IMG/VR virus record: IMGVR_UViG_3300029989_000091
Location: 1-36,588 of that record
Source of the DNA: a virus
DNA: 36,588 nt
Reading direction: 5' to 3' (one strand)
In this document: positions 16,272-23,824 of the stretch, piece after piece
How the letters are laid out: every line of letters starts with the position of its first letter
How positions within the stretch are numbered: position 1 is the first letter of the stretch
Translations under genes and position numbers: made by a program
Notes under the pieces: model-generated
Database searches by the model: none
The model's input: only the letters and a program-made list of their open reading frames with translations
What the model was told of the DNA's origin: nothing

Positions 16272-18001
16272 GCTGTCAGCTCCGCGATACCGTTTTCGAT
16301 CCAGACACCACCCACAGTCGGCGGTAGTGCTGGAAGCGCCTTCAAGGTCCCCGACAGAAGCATGGTGTCCATCGACTCCAGCTTACCCAGCTTGATCAGC
16401 ATCATCAGTAAGGCCGTCCGTGACTTGAGATCCAGAACATCGAAGCGGTCCAGCACCACCAAACGGAGCTGACTGATTTGGGCAACAGCCAGCGCGATAA
16501 GGCAATCGACACGCCATTTCTCAGACTCGCTGCAAAGGCCGTACAGGCGCCCGCCGAACGTAACTGCCATATCGGTATCGATTTCAGCCTTAGACCAGCC
16601 ACACATGCCAGCAAGCACGGACATCGACTGATTTACCGGCGCCATCGCGTCAGCAAGCAGTTCGCCGGGGATGCCGTCAGGTGCCAGCGCATCACCAACC
16701 GAGATCCAGGCCTTAACGTCGGCGTGCGCCTTGGCTGCGTCCTTGGTTTTGGTCACGCATGATTCAGCGTCATACCGCGCCTGTTGTTTAGCGTTGAACT
16801 CTTCACGAGCGGCAGTGATCATCCCGGCTAGCTTCTCGACCGACACCAACGCACGGTCAAGTTTGTCTTGGTCAACCTTGTCGAAAACCTCGGCGCTGAT
16901 GGTTTTGAATTGCTCGGCAGCGTTTTCAGATTGCGAGATATCCCGCAGGTCGTTGTCGCGGGTGCGGCGCATGAGGGCAATGGCTTCTTTCGCCTTGGTC
17001 ACTTCCAATGCTAGGGTTTGGGCGCGCCCGGTGTCGGCTTTCAGACCGGCGAACTTTTCAAGCTTGCCATCAACGAAACGAAGGTCCTCATCACAGCACG
17101 GGCACTTAATCGGCTCGGCCCCAGCGCGGCACTCGGCCAGGGTTTCAACCAAACCTGGCAACTTGGATTCCCAGGCGGCAAGATCCTTTTCTGTCTCGGC
17201 CAACTTGGCTTTACGGCGCGGCAACAGCTCGGCAGTTTCATCTGCATCGCTCAGTCTTTGGTGCCAGCTATTCGTTGCCTCAGACAGCCCGCGTTGATAA
17301 GCGATATAGGCCAGCCCATCTTCGCGGTTTTTTTGGTGCTTGGTTGCCTTTGCAAGCAGTTCGTCTAGTTCCTCTTTGGTAGGAGCCTTCCCCTCTGGTT
17401 TCGGAGCGCTCCAGCCTTCGGCAACGACGCTTCCCCATACTTGCCCGGTGATTGCCTTCCATGCGCCTTTTGCAGCCGTAGCGCGTGCGTACGCCTCTTT
17501 GCTGGCAGCAGGGAATCCACCGTGCAGCATAGGCGAGAACTCTTCCACCATTTCTTCGCTGATGCCGCGCTCGATCAGCTTATCGGCGATCAGCTTGCCG
17601 CTGGCCTTGATTCCTGTCAGGCCGAACAGCATGGTCCGGCGTGCGTCTGCATCGACCTCACAGAACAGCGACGGGCGCAGCACGAAAGGCAGGAACTCTG
17701 CCCCGGCGATTGCTGGCGCGCCATGCTCACCCTTTGGCAGCCGGAACTCGGCGGCATCCTCAATGCCTTCGAACGTGACATTGATCCGGCCTTTCTCGGC
17801 GCCGTTGTTCAATGCTTGATTGAGATTCTTTTTCAGGTCAACCCGGGCAGGCTTGCCAAGAATCGCCATCGACAGGCAATCACCAATGCTGGACTTCCCA
17901 GCCGCGTTATCTCCGGCCAACAGCGTTACGGCGTTTTTCAGATTGAGATCAGCGCGGGCAATACCCAGCACGGAGCTGATGGTGATTTGATTAATTTTCA
18001 T
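16268..18001 (-). CDS. SbcC/Rad50-like SMC-type ATPase with CPCC hook
   Basis: The 577-residue protein starts MKINQITISSVLGI. Walker A is GDNAAGKS at 30-37. A coiled-coil region about 210-440 is broken by CPCC at 300-303, a Rad50-type zinc-hook motif. A signature-like CSESEKWR lies near 488, and Walker B VVLDRFD near 515-521. It is short for SbcC (about 1000 residues), like other phage Rad50-type ATPases. Normally the partner is an SbcD/Mre11 nuclease; none is visible, and a DnaQ-like exonuclease is coupled downstream instead. AAGGA precedes the ATG. Confidence 0.85.
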   Translation of the reverse strand: MKINQITISSVLGIARADLNLKNAVTLLAGDNAAGKSSIGDCLSMAILGKPARVDLKKNLNQALNNGAEKGRINVTFEGIEDAAEFRLPKGEHGAPAIAGAEFLPFVLRPSLFCEVDADARRTMLFGLTGIKASGKLIADKLIERGISEEMVEEFSPMLHGGFPAASKEAYARATAAKGAWKAITGQVWGSVVAEGWSAPKPEGKAPTKEELDELLAKATKHQKNREDGLAYIAYQRGLSEATNSWHQRLSDADETAELLPRRKAKLAETEKDLAAWESKLPGLVETLAECRAGAEPIKCPCCDEDLRFVDGKLEKFAGLKADTGRAQTLALEVTKAKEAIALMRRTRDNDLRDISQSENAAEQFKTISAEVFDKVDQDKLDRALVSVEKLAGMITAAREEFNAKQQARYDAESCVTKTKDAAKAHADVKAWISVGDALAPDGIPGELLADAMAPVNQSMSVLAGMCGWSKAEIDTDMAVTFGGRLYGLCSESEKWRVDCLIALAVAQISQLRLVVLDRFDVLDLKSRTALLMMLIKLGKLESMDTMLLSGTLKALPALPPTVGGVWIENGIAELTA

Positions 18002-18003
18002 TA

Positions 18004-18642
18004 TTAAGCATCCTTTTCAATTTGCGCGGTAGATCCGGTCCACTCACCATCATTGATCAGTTGGCGTAGGCGTTGCTCTTGGGCGTCCCGTGCTGCGTCC
18101 CGTGCTGCGTACCATGCTTCGTCCCCTGCTGCGTACCGTGCTGCGGCCAGTGCTGCGTACAGTGCTGCGTCCTCTGCTGCGTCCTCTGCTGCGTCCTCTG
18201 CTGCGGCCCATGCTGCGCCCCCTGCTGCGTCCTCTGCTGCGTCCTCTGCTGCGTCCTCTGCTGCGTCCTCTGCTGCGGCCCATGCTGCGGCCCATGCTGC
18301 GGCCCATGCTGCGGCCCATGCTGCGGCCAGTGCTGCGTCGTCACAAAGGCCGTTTGCAAACTGCTCAGCAACGTCCAGCGCATTCAAGCTGCGAGGGTCG
18401 GTCATCAGGTGCTGTACTTGGCGAGCAGCCCATACAGCGAGCAGACGAAAATCTCTGTCATGGTTTTTAACGGCCCGCATCGACCACAACGCGTCATCTA
18501 GGCCATTACTATCGAGGATAGTAAGTAGCGAAATAGGCTCGTCATCTGCTTTAGTTTTCCCAAGCGTCCCGAGAAGCTTTTTCCATCCCTCGGTGCACGG
18601 ATCGCATTCCCGGATTTGGTTCAGCGTGGTTATAAATTTCAT
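18004..18642 (-). CDS. Alanine-rich repeat protein, Imm5-like
   Basis: The 212-residue protein starts MKFITTLNQIRECDPCTEGWKKLL. The early C-x2-C-x2-G-W motif, then LDDALWSMRAVKN and LLAVWAARQVQHL, followed by an Ala-rich segment, match the layout of Imm5-like putative immunity proteins that are common in phages with unknown function. Residues 103-186 are 21 tandem tetrapeptides (AAWA, AAED, AARD and variants), probably one long helix or a helical repeat. It is followed two bases later by the SbcC-like gene. Its start shares the recurrent GACCAA leader. Confidence 0.65.
   Translation of the reverse strand: MKFITTLNQIRECDPCTEGWKKLLGTLGKTKADDEPISLLTILDSNGLDDALWSMRAVKNHDRDFRLLAVWAARQVQHLMTDPRSLNALDVAEQFANGLCDDAALAAAWAAAWAAAWAAAWAAAEDAAEDAAEDAAEDAAGGAAWAAAEDAAEDAAEDAALYAALAAARYAAGDEAWYAARDAARDAQEQRLRQLINDGEWTGSTAQIEKDA
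18085..18336 (-). repeat. 12-bp tandem repeats encoding Ala-rich tetrapeptides
   Basis: About 21 units of 12 bp lie head to tail, mainly of two types on the minus strand: one encoding AAED and one encoding AAWA. Near-identical neighbours suggest recent slippage or unequal recombination. The repeat opens reading frames in several other frames on both strands, which are artefacts. Confidence 0.85.
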
Positions 18643-18659
18643 TGGTCTGACTCCTTTGT

Positions 18660-18818
18660 CTATTTGGTCAATGCTTCCATTACTTTTTTCAGGTCGTATC
18701 GCTTAGAAGCTCCGATGACGACATGGGGAATTTCGCCTCCCCTGGTCCAGCGCCTGACTGTCTCAACATTTACCGTCAATATTTTGGCCAAGTCTTTGGC
18801 CTTTAGCAGCTCGTTCAT
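18660..18818 (-). CDS. Small MerR/excisionase-like HTH protein
   Basis: The 52-residue protein starts MNELLKAKDLAKILTVNVETVRRWTRGGEIPHVVIGASKRYDLKKVMEALTK. KDLAKILTVNVETVRRW is a helix-turn-helix and GGEIP...ASKRYDLKKV is the wing seen in excisionase/HTH_17 domains. The ATG at 18818 has AAGGTGG upstream; a longer frame to 18902 lacks a site and would cross the promoter. It is first in an operon led by the 18870-18898 promoter, with a dyad in its leader, so it could be autoregulatory. With no integrase in the window, a regulator is more likely than an excisionase. Confidence 0.75.
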   Translation of the reverse strand: MNELLKAKDLAKILTVNVETVRRWTRGGEIPHVVIGASKRYDLKKVMEALTK

Positions 18819-18826
18819 AACCCACC

Positions 18827-18851
18827 TTGTCAAAGTTGGCCAGTTCGACAA
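18827..18851. promoter_or_regulatory. Imperfect dyad in the 5' leader (possible operator)
   Basis: TTGTC and GACAA flank a TGGCCA core over 25 bp. It lies just downstream of the predicted start point of the 18870-18898 promoter and before the HTH gene. Position and symmetry fit an operator for a repressor, perhaps the HTH protein itself. The arms are offset by one base. Confidence 0.4.
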
Positions 18852-18869
18852 AGTACCGGCCACACACGC

Positions 18870-18898
18870 AATGTAGCGTTTTGTTGTATTTATGTCAA
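18870..18898 (-). promoter_or_regulatory. Sigma70-type promoter for HTH-SbcC-exonuclease operon
   Basis: On the minus strand TTGACA (perfect -35) is followed by 17 bases and TACATT (-10, four of six). The predicted start near 18862 leaves about a 44-base leader before the ATG at 18818. It stands immediately after a terminator, as expected for a new leftward unit. Confidence 0.7.
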
Positions 18899-18902
18899 GC
18901 AC

Positions 18903-18931
18903 AAAAAAGCCCCGGATGATTAGTCCGGGGC
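18903..18931 (-). terminator. Rho-independent terminator, leftward
   Basis: GCCCCGGA and TCCGGGGC form an eight-base stem around a seven-base loop. On the minus strand six T follow. It ends the RecT/exonuclease operon after the winged-helix gene. Confidence 0.9.
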
Positions 18932-18952
18932 CTCGGTTACAGATGGTTGACG

Positions 18953-19966
18953 TTACGCGGTTTCACCAATGATCAGGCGCAGGCCCATGTCATCTTCCGG
19001 TGAAATGAAGCCTTCCAGCTCCAGGCGCTCGATGGCTTGTGTCGCCAGCGCTTCAGACAGGTCGAAGGAAACAATCAGGCCGCTTGCATATATCTCGCCG
19101 TCACGCACTGCCTTGGCGCGGATCTTTTCCAGCAGGTCATCGGTCAGCTCAGTAGGGTTATCCGAAAAATCATTGAGGCATCCAGATTCATCGGCGGTCA
19201 CTTCTTTGGCTTCCTCGGCCTTTTTAGCTATGACCATTTCCCATCCGCCTTCCAGATCGCTACCAACAAACTCAACGACCCCTTCCGCAGCCAGTGCTGA
19301 AAGCAGGGCATTGGCTTTATTGAAACCTATGCTCAAGCGGTTTTGCAGGCCTGCAATGCTGGCGTTCTTGTTGGTCACAACAAAGTCGCGGGCCTTATCG
19401 AGCATTTCAGCTTCGATCACCACCGGCTTTGCTTCTGCCTTTGGCTTTGGATCGGCTTTTGCTTTGCGTACAGGCTTGGCTTTTTCAGAAGGATCTACCG
19501 TATCAACAGGCTCATCAATTGGCAGCGACTTCTGTTGCTTCTCGCCGCGGTGCGCGTCCATACCTTGCAAGAAGTCACGTTCATTCAGGATCACCAACAC
19601 ATCGGCTTGGTCGGTGGCCGCGTCAAGCAGTTCATGCTTCCACTCTTCTGTTGCGCTGACTTCACCGGTGACCTTGAGTTTCTTGCCAACCGCACAGCTT
19701 TTCAGGCTAAGGCGAACGGTTTTGGTAGCCTGCGCACCGATGATAGATACGGCGGTTTTGATCGCCTCCTTCAAGCCGTCCTGCATTTCAGCGATGGCCG
19801 CATCTTGCTGGATCTCTGACATATTCTTGAAGGCGACGGCGTGTTTTTTCATCTGCACCAGCATGAGGTCAAGCAGGTCATGCCCCATCAGCTCCTCGGC
19901 AAGCTCCATTGGAAGCAGGCCGTCACGGGTAGCGCGCTGAACGATTGCTTTATGTTCATATTTCAT
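18953..19966 (-). CDS. Winged-helix protein of recombination operon (FtsK-gamma-like domain)
   Basis: The 337-residue protein has an N-terminal region with MELAEELMGHDLLDLMLVQ. A Lys/Pro/Ala-rich linker follows (about 150-185). Then EMLDKARDFVVTNKNASIAGLQNRLSIGFNKANALLSALAAEGVVEF strongly resembles the FtsK gamma winged helix that binds KOPS DNA. The last ~60 residues (ASGLIVSFDLSEALATQAIERLELEGFI) look like a second, degraded winged helix. It lies after RecT in the same operon, ahead of a terminator. A DNA-binding role in recombination or replication is likely; the exact job is unknown. Confidence 0.6.
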   Translation of the reverse strand: MKYEHKAIVQRATRDGLLPMELAEELMGHDLLDLMLVQMKKHAVAFKNMSEIQQDAAIAEMQDGLKEAIKTAVSIIGAQATKTVRLSLKSCAVGKKLKVTGEVSATEEWKHELLDAATDQADVLVILNERDFLQGMDAHRGEKQQKSLPIDEPVDTVDPSEKAKPVRKAKADPKPKAEAKPVVIEAEMLDKARDFVVTNKNASIAGLQNRLSIGFNKANALLSALAAEGVVEFVGSDLEGGWEMVIAKKAEEAKEVTADESGCLNDFSDNPTELTDDLLEKIRAKAVRDGEIYASGLIVSFDLSEALATQAIERLELEGFISPEDDMGLRLIIGETA

Positions 19967-20031
19967 GGGATCTCGCTTTTTTGGTTGGGTTGGTCAAAGT
20001 GGTTGGCGCAGCTTTCACCGCGCCCGGTCAA

Positions 20032-20973
20032 TCATTCCATCGAAAAATCTTCGTCAAACTCTTCATCGGGAATCGGGGTTTTAGCTTCGGCCACTGGATC
20101 GGCTTTTTTCTCCGGCTTAGCCTTTGGCTCGGGCTTAGCTTTCTGCTCAGATTTCACTTCCGGCTTGATCTCGCCTGTCGCAGTGTCAACCGTTTCAGCC
20201 TGACCACGGTCTACCGATTCACGCGGCTGCTCGGCCAGGTCAATCACAATGCCGTTCTCGATGATAGTGCCACGGCCTTCCTCGGCTGCTTGGCTGACAG
20301 CGAGCGCGTTGCTCATTTCGATGCTGCTCGGCATGTACTTGATGACCTGCAACAGCGGGATCTTGCGGCAATACATTTCCCAATTGCCATATGAATAATG
20401 ACGCTGGCCGACCTTATTGTAATGGTCCCGGTGTTTTCGGATCTTGCCGACAGTCCACAGCTCGATGATGGGCATCGACGAATCTTTGACCCAGCCTACC
20501 GCGTAGGCATGGGTGATATTGTCCGGTCCGTCGAGTTCGGTTTCGTTGTGAATGACCAGATCGCGGCGGGCACCATCGGTGAAGGTGTATTCCTGATCGC
20601 TCATAATCACGCCAGTGAACACTGTACCGCGCCCGGAGCGCGACACCAGATCAACCAAGCCTTTCCAGCCTGGAACAAAGGTGCAGGTGTCTTTGTACGG
20701 GATCAGGTAACCGGCGCCATTTACCCCAGGCTCAAGGCCAAGCTGTGCGGCGGTCATGATCGATGCAGCAATACTTTGGTGCGTACAGCGCTGAAGATGT
20801 TGCGAAGTACTGAATGCAGTCATCGCCAAGCGAGCCATACGGTCGCTGGTCAGGTGTTTCGGCAAAGCCAAAGCCAATTGCGGCTTTAGCTTGTCCATGA
20901 AATTGGAGAACTCGGTGACAGGCTTGGCGACACGCTGGGCGCCGACGGCTTGGCGTAGGTCATTCGTTGACAT
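20032..20973 (-). CDS. recT: RecT-family single-strand annealing protein
   Basis: A 313-residue protein. The core reads LALPKHLTSDRMARLAMTAFS, then AASIMTAAQLGLEPG, GAGYLIPYKDTCTFVPGWKGLVDLVSRSG and WTVGKIRKHRDHYNK, all typical of RecT/Bet-type annealases. The C-terminal ~80 residues are Lys/Pro/Glu-rich, ending in an acidic DEEFDEDFSME tail. It anneals single strands made by its partner exonuclease, encoded 10 bases upstream. AGAGGATC precedes the ATG. The pair forms a phage recombinase, useful for recombination-dependent replication and concatemer formation. Confidence 0.92.
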   Translation of the reverse strand: MSTNDLRQAVGAQRVAKPVTEFSNFMDKLKPQLALALPKHLTSDRMARLAMTAFSTSQHLQRCTHQSIAASIMTAAQLGLEPGVNGAGYLIPYKDTCTFVPGWKGLVDLVSRSGRGTVFTGVIMSDQEYTFTDGARRDLVIHNETELDGPDNITHAYAVGWVKDSSMPIIELWTVGKIRKHRDHYNKVGQRHYSYGNWEMYCRKIPLLQVIKYMPSSIEMSNALAVSQAAEEGRGTIIENGIVIDLAEQPRESVDRGQAETVDTATGEIKPEVKSEQKAKPEPKAKPEKKADPVAEAKTPIPDEEFDEDFSME

Positions 20974-20983
20974 GGTAGATCCT

Positions 20984-21898
20984 CTATTTCAGGCGTAGGA
21001 CGCGGCTGGCGCTGGTTTTTGTGTACTTCTTGGCGATTACCGGATGGGCAGCCCGGAAAGTGTTGATATCGAATCGGTCGGTGTTCTGAGACTTCCAGGT
21101 CAGCAGCTTGTCAGCGCCGAACTGTAATACCTGATGCTCACCGAGGAACAGCTTTATCAGGCTTTCCTGTTCTCCAATGTCAGATTCGATCAGCTTTAGG
21201 CGCTTTTTCAGATCCTTGAGTTCAAGGTAAGCGTCCCGCACTTCCACGGATGCCTGAATGACTGAGCCGTGATCCCACGGAAATAGGCGCTCGATATCTG
21301 ATACGGTTTTGGCCGGTGGGGCATCCAGGCGCTGGATGCGATCCCACATTTCGATCTCAGCTTGGCGCAGGTATGTGATTACTTCGTCGTCGCGCTTGAC
21401 GTGGTACAGGCGAAAATCATCAACGCCAATCAGGACCGGGAAGATTGTTTCCTGACTACAGCGGACCATCATCCCGTGTTGCGCCTGCGCGTTGTAATAG
21501 ATCGGCACGTCATCGGTGTACTGCTCACCCCACGAACCTTTGCCATAAAAGTTGGCCGACTTGGCCTCTACGTTTTTGCCGTCGTCCGTTTCCGCGTCCA
21601 GCTCAGCAGCAAGAAAGGGCAGTTCCTTATCAAGGTGGCGGCGGCTGCGCTTGCCATCATCAAAGCGAAGTAGGCGAATTCCATGCTCATCTTCCAGCAT
21701 GTCGAGAATGTACGGCTCAAGGCGATGGCCGCGCTTGAAGATTGCTGCTTTCTCAGGGGTGATCGGCTCGGGGCCGCTGGTTTTATCGAGGTACACATCC
21801 AACGCCGTACGCCAAGGCGATACGCCCAGGATTGCCGCTGCGTCTGATGATCCGATGTACGTCTTACGGTCGATATTTCCGACTGTTTGAGTGGTCAT
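20984..21898 (-). CDS. YqaJ-type (lambda exonuclease family) recombination nuclease
   Basis: 304 residues from ATG 21898; an in-frame TTG at 21910 is the alternative. IGSSDAAAILGVSPWRTALDVYLDK is the YqaJ/lambda-exo opening motif. RGHRLEP gives the upstream Glu, LDAETDDGKNVEAK the Asp101 and Glu111-x-Lys113 of the PD-(D/E)xK site, and YYNAQAQHGMMV the Gln motif. It is a processive 5'-3' exonuclease on double-strand ends that loads the RecT partner encoded next. The start shares the GACCAA leader and lies below a TATAAT promoter. Confidence 0.9.
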   Translation of the reverse strand: MTTQTVGNIDRKTYIGSSDAAAILGVSPWRTALDVYLDKTSGPEPITPEKAAIFKRGHRLEPYILDMLEDEHGIRLLRFDDGKRSRRHLDKELPFLAAELDAETDDGKNVEAKSANFYGKGSWGEQYTDDVPIYYNAQAQHGMMVRCSQETIFPVLIGVDDFRLYHVKRDDEVITYLRQAEIEMWDRIQRLDAPPAKTVSDIERLFPWDHGSVIQASVEVRDAYLELKDLKKRLKLIESDIGEQESLIKLFLGEHQVLQFGADKLLTWKSQNTDRFDINTFRAAHPVIAKKYTKTSASRVLRLK

Positions 21899-21929
21899 GG
21901 TCTGTTCCAATGGTCATTTGGTCTGGTCA

Positions 21930-21957
21930 ATTATACAGCGTTGAATTGCGCCAGCAA
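21930..21957 (-). promoter_or_regulatory. Possible promoter for exonuclease-RecT operon
   Basis: A perfect minus-strand -10, TATAAT, is preceded by 16 bases and TTGCTG, a weak -35 (three of six). The predicted start is near 21923, giving a short leader made almost entirely of the GACCA-rich motif before ATG 21898. Confidence 0.5.
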
Positions 21958-21990
21958 GTAGAATAATTATTTCCGGAAAGAAATTAATGT

Positions 21991-22308
21991 TTATTTGCCG
22001 TAAAGCCAGCGCTGCAACTGACGGGCTGAGAATCCGGTCTTTTTCTCGATCTGATCCCAGGTCTTTTCATTTCCGCGCATCGCCTTTGCGATTTCTACAA
22101 CTCCACCTTGTATCTGGCGCGGTGCACCACGACAACCCAGGGTGACGCCACGTTGTTTCAGGTAGCGCCGAACAGTTGACCTGGAAAATCCAACCTCTTC
22201 TGCGATGACGCCAGTTGATCGACCGGCGTTATACATGCGCACCATTTCATCGACCTTTCTTTCCATACCGGCAAGAAGGCGAGTCTCAATAGGATCTAGA
22301 TTTTTCAC
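21991..22308 (-). CDS. Helix-turn-helix protein (two HTH-like segments)
   Basis: The 105-residue basic protein starts at GTG 22308 inside a GTGA overlap with the upstream stop; GAGG lies upstream. KVDEMVRMYNAGRSTGVIAEEVGFSRSTVRRYLKQRGV is a classic resolvase/Hin-type HTH. A second candidate, KTWDQIEKKTGFSARQLQRWLYG, is near the C-terminus. It resembles small phage DNA-binding regulators. It is the last gene before the exonuclease-RecT promoter, so it may act on that promoter, as inference. Confidence 0.7.
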   Translation of the reverse strand: MKNLDPIETRLLAGMERKVDEMVRMYNAGRSTGVIAEEVGFSRSTVRRYLKQRGVTLGCRGAPRQIQGGVVEIAKAMRGNEKTWDQIEKKTGFSARQLQRWLYGK

Positions 22309-22721
22309 GGATTCAACCTCTTAAATTCGTCAAGGCACGCGTTCCAGCCACGAGATAGAGAAAATTCAGAAAGAGGAATTTCAGCCGGAATAAACCTGTA
22401 TTCAGGCAGCACCACCGCAATCGGCGCGGACTGCTCGGTGTAGAGCTTAATAACATTGCGCGCTTGGCCCGACTCGATGGCCCACTGCGGTGGCGCTTCA
22501 CGTTCAATACAAGCCTTGAAGTCTTTAGGGCCTTCGGTGCTGATCCATCCGGCCCACTCATACGCCCAAGCATATGGCGCCACCGGCTCGCCATGGCGCT
22601 GGGCGGCTGGTTTGGCGAGAAGGGCGCGCAGCTCTTCAGCCAAAGACCAGCCCATAGCCTCGGCACCATTCATAAGGCTTTCAGCCAGCTCCCGCGTGAT
22701 TTCGATCTTGTTGTTATTCAT
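22305..22721 (-). CDS. Hypothetical phage accessory protein
   Basis: A 138-residue protein with EPVAPYAWAYEWAGWISTEGPKDF, then APPQWAIESGQARNVIKLYTEQ and a C-terminal RGWNACLDEF. This style of modular sequence is common among phage early proteins of unknown function that mix and match short domains. The N-terminal ~35 residues are helical. The start overlaps the upstream small gene (ATGA) and the stop overlaps the HTH gene (GTGA). Confidence 0.6.
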   Translation of the reverse strand: MNNNKIEITRELAESLMNGAEAMGWSLAEELRALLAKPAAQRHGEPVAPYAWAYEWAGWISTEGPKDFKACIEREAPPQWAIESGQARNVIKLYTEQSAPIAVVLPEYRFIPAEIPLSEFSLSRGWNACLDEFKRLNP

Positions 22722-22894
22722 GGCTTGCTCCAGCTTTCAATTATTTTCAGACAGCGCTTGCAGGTCACTTGGTCGTGGCTATGCGTCATTTCCGGGTCAC
22801 CACTTTCAGTTCCGCACATCAGCGTGTCCGGATGATCAGTATCGGCTTCGGTGCCACCATCCCAGTCGTCATAGTGGATCGCGCACTTGCTCAT
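22718..22894 (-). CDS. Small Cys-rich protein (58 aa)
   Basis: Frame from ATG 22894 to TGA: starts MSKCAIHYDDWDGGTEADTD and ends VTCKRCLKIIESWSKP. Four Cys plus several His (C-x3...C, then THSH and C-K-R-C) suggest a zinc-binding fold. Both ends overlap neighbouring genes by ATGA, which strongly supports it as real although it is short. No function recognised. Confidence 0.65.
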   Translation of the reverse strand: MSKCAIHYDDWDGGTEADTDHPDTLMCGTESGDPEMTHSHDQVTCKRCLKIIESWSKP

Positions 22895-23166
22895 TCGCTT
22901 GCTCCCGATTCGGTGGGTTTGCGTTGTGAATCCAGAAAGTCGCGGACATTCTTCGCCAATCCCGCTCTTGGGTTGAGGACGGATAGACCGGAAGCGAGAA
23001 GCCTTGTTGCAAGCTGTAGGGATACAGATGTTTCCGCATTCCGCTGCTCGGAGATAGCCATCTTATTGTGCAACGCGATGTAGTCTAAAAATCTGACATA
23101 AGCTCCGGTTGGTAATTCTTCCATACCTTCCTCGCCAGCCCAGTCGAATCGCTTAGCCTTGTTCAT
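22891..23166 (-). CDS. Hypothetical protein, leftward early cluster
   Basis: A 91-residue protein starting MNKAKRFDWAGEEGMEELPTG with a helical middle (YVRFLDYIALHNKMAISEQRNAETS). No membrane segment or known motif. It overlaps both neighbours by four bases (ATGA), so it is translated as part of the cluster. Confidence 0.6.
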   Translation of the reverse strand: MNKAKRFDWAGEEGMEELPTGAYVRFLDYIALHNKMAISEQRNAETSVSLQLATRLLASGLSVLNPRAGLAKNVRDFLDSQRKPTESGASE

Positions 23167-23471
23167 AGTTTGAACTCCCGCGCCTTAACGAGATTTGAAA
23201 TTTTTTCAGAAAGGGATTTAGGCCATATCAGTCCGTCAAACTCAAACAACACGCCAGAAAGCGCATTTTCCAGCTCATCAACGCGCTGGTCTGCTGCATC
23301 AAGCTGGCGGCAGTAGGAGTCACGAATCAACTTGTCGTGTTCCACTTGCGCTTCCAGGTAGCGCACGCGCTGCAACAGGGGCTTTACATCGTTCGGGCAA
23401 GCATCCCGCAGTCTTTTTTGGTTAAGCATGGTTTGTACAGCGTCTAGGCTTTGGTCTATTTGGTCTTTCAT
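23163..23471 (-). CDS. Coiled-coil small protein
   Basis: The 102-residue product is strongly helical: LLQRVRYLEAQVEHDKLIRDSYCRQLDAADQRVDELENAL has heptad-like spacing of Leu and Val. Its first codons contain the GACCAA repeats seen in other leaders (MKDQIDQ), and CGGAGTAA precedes the ATG. Similar short coiled-coil proteins are common in phage early regions. Function unknown. Confidence 0.6.
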   Translation of the reverse strand: MKDQIDQSLDAVQTMLNQKRLRDACPNDVKPLLQRVRYLEAQVEHDKLIRDSYCRQLDAADQRVDELENALSGVLFEFDGLIWPKSLSEKISNLVKAREFKL

Positions 23472-23474
23472 GGG

Positions 23475-23597
23475 TTACTCCGGGTAGTCGTTGTTTTCTG
23501 CATCATCGAAAGAGTCCTGTTCAGGATCATCGTCATCGTCTGGCGGATCAAGCGGTGGGCTCCCGACATAAACACTATTCGTTGGTTTCACCACCAT
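23475..23597 (-). CDS. Acidic small protein (40 aa), start uncertain
   Basis: From ATG 23597 the protein is 40 residues (MVVKPTNSVYVGSPPLDPPDDDDDPEQ...), very acidic. This start overlaps the end of the upstream membrane-protein gene by ten bases and has GGGG close by. An upstream ATG at 23657 would give 60 residues but has no ribosome site and would overlap the upstream gene by 70 bases. Acidic phage micro-proteins sometimes mimic DNA; that is only a possibility here. Confidence 0.5.
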   Translation of the reverse strand: MVVKPTNSVYVGSPPLDPPDDDDDPEQDSFDDAENNDYPE

Positions 23598-23824
23598 CCC
23601 CGCATCGATCCAAAAACGATCAGTGTGACGATGGCGATAGTTGCCAGGAGATCCCATTTTCGGGCGCCATCGTGGTCACCGACCATCCGCTCGCCAAGGG
23701 CGCGTTGGCGCTGGATATGTAGCTCGGTATGTTCTGTCGTGCAGCGTTCGGCCTGAGCCTTCAAGGCCTCTTTGAGGCGCTTACTTGGATGAAAGTCGCC
23801 TTTCACCATATAAATCTTTTTCAT
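23588..23824 (-). CDS. Small membrane protein, C-terminal anchor
   Basis: A 78-residue protein. The N-terminal ~55 residues are basic and helical (KRLKEALKAQAERCTTEHTELHIQRQRALGER), and the end, LLATIAIVTLIVFGSMRGWW, is a single membrane segment. The start overlaps the upstream stop by ATGA. Tail-anchored topology would leave the helical part in the cytoplasm. No family recognised. Confidence 0.6.
   Translation of the reverse strand: MKKIYMVKGDFHPSKRLKEALKAQAERCTTEHTELHIQRQRALGERMVGDHDGARKWDLLATIAIVTLIVFGSMRGWW

Noticed and set aside
18085-18336. CRISPR-like array
   Set aside because: Units are contiguous 12-bp coding repeats without spacers, encoding tetrapeptides in a clear gene.
18050-18706. 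Several long open frames on both strands in the Ala-rich repeat region
   Set aside because: The 12-bp repeat keeps all frames open. Only the minus frame 18004-18642 has a ribosome site, a non-repeat N-terminal domain and operon spacing.
18660-18818. Excisionase (xis)
   Set aside because: The fold is excisionase-like, but no integrase or attachment site was found, so it is annotated as a small HTH protein.
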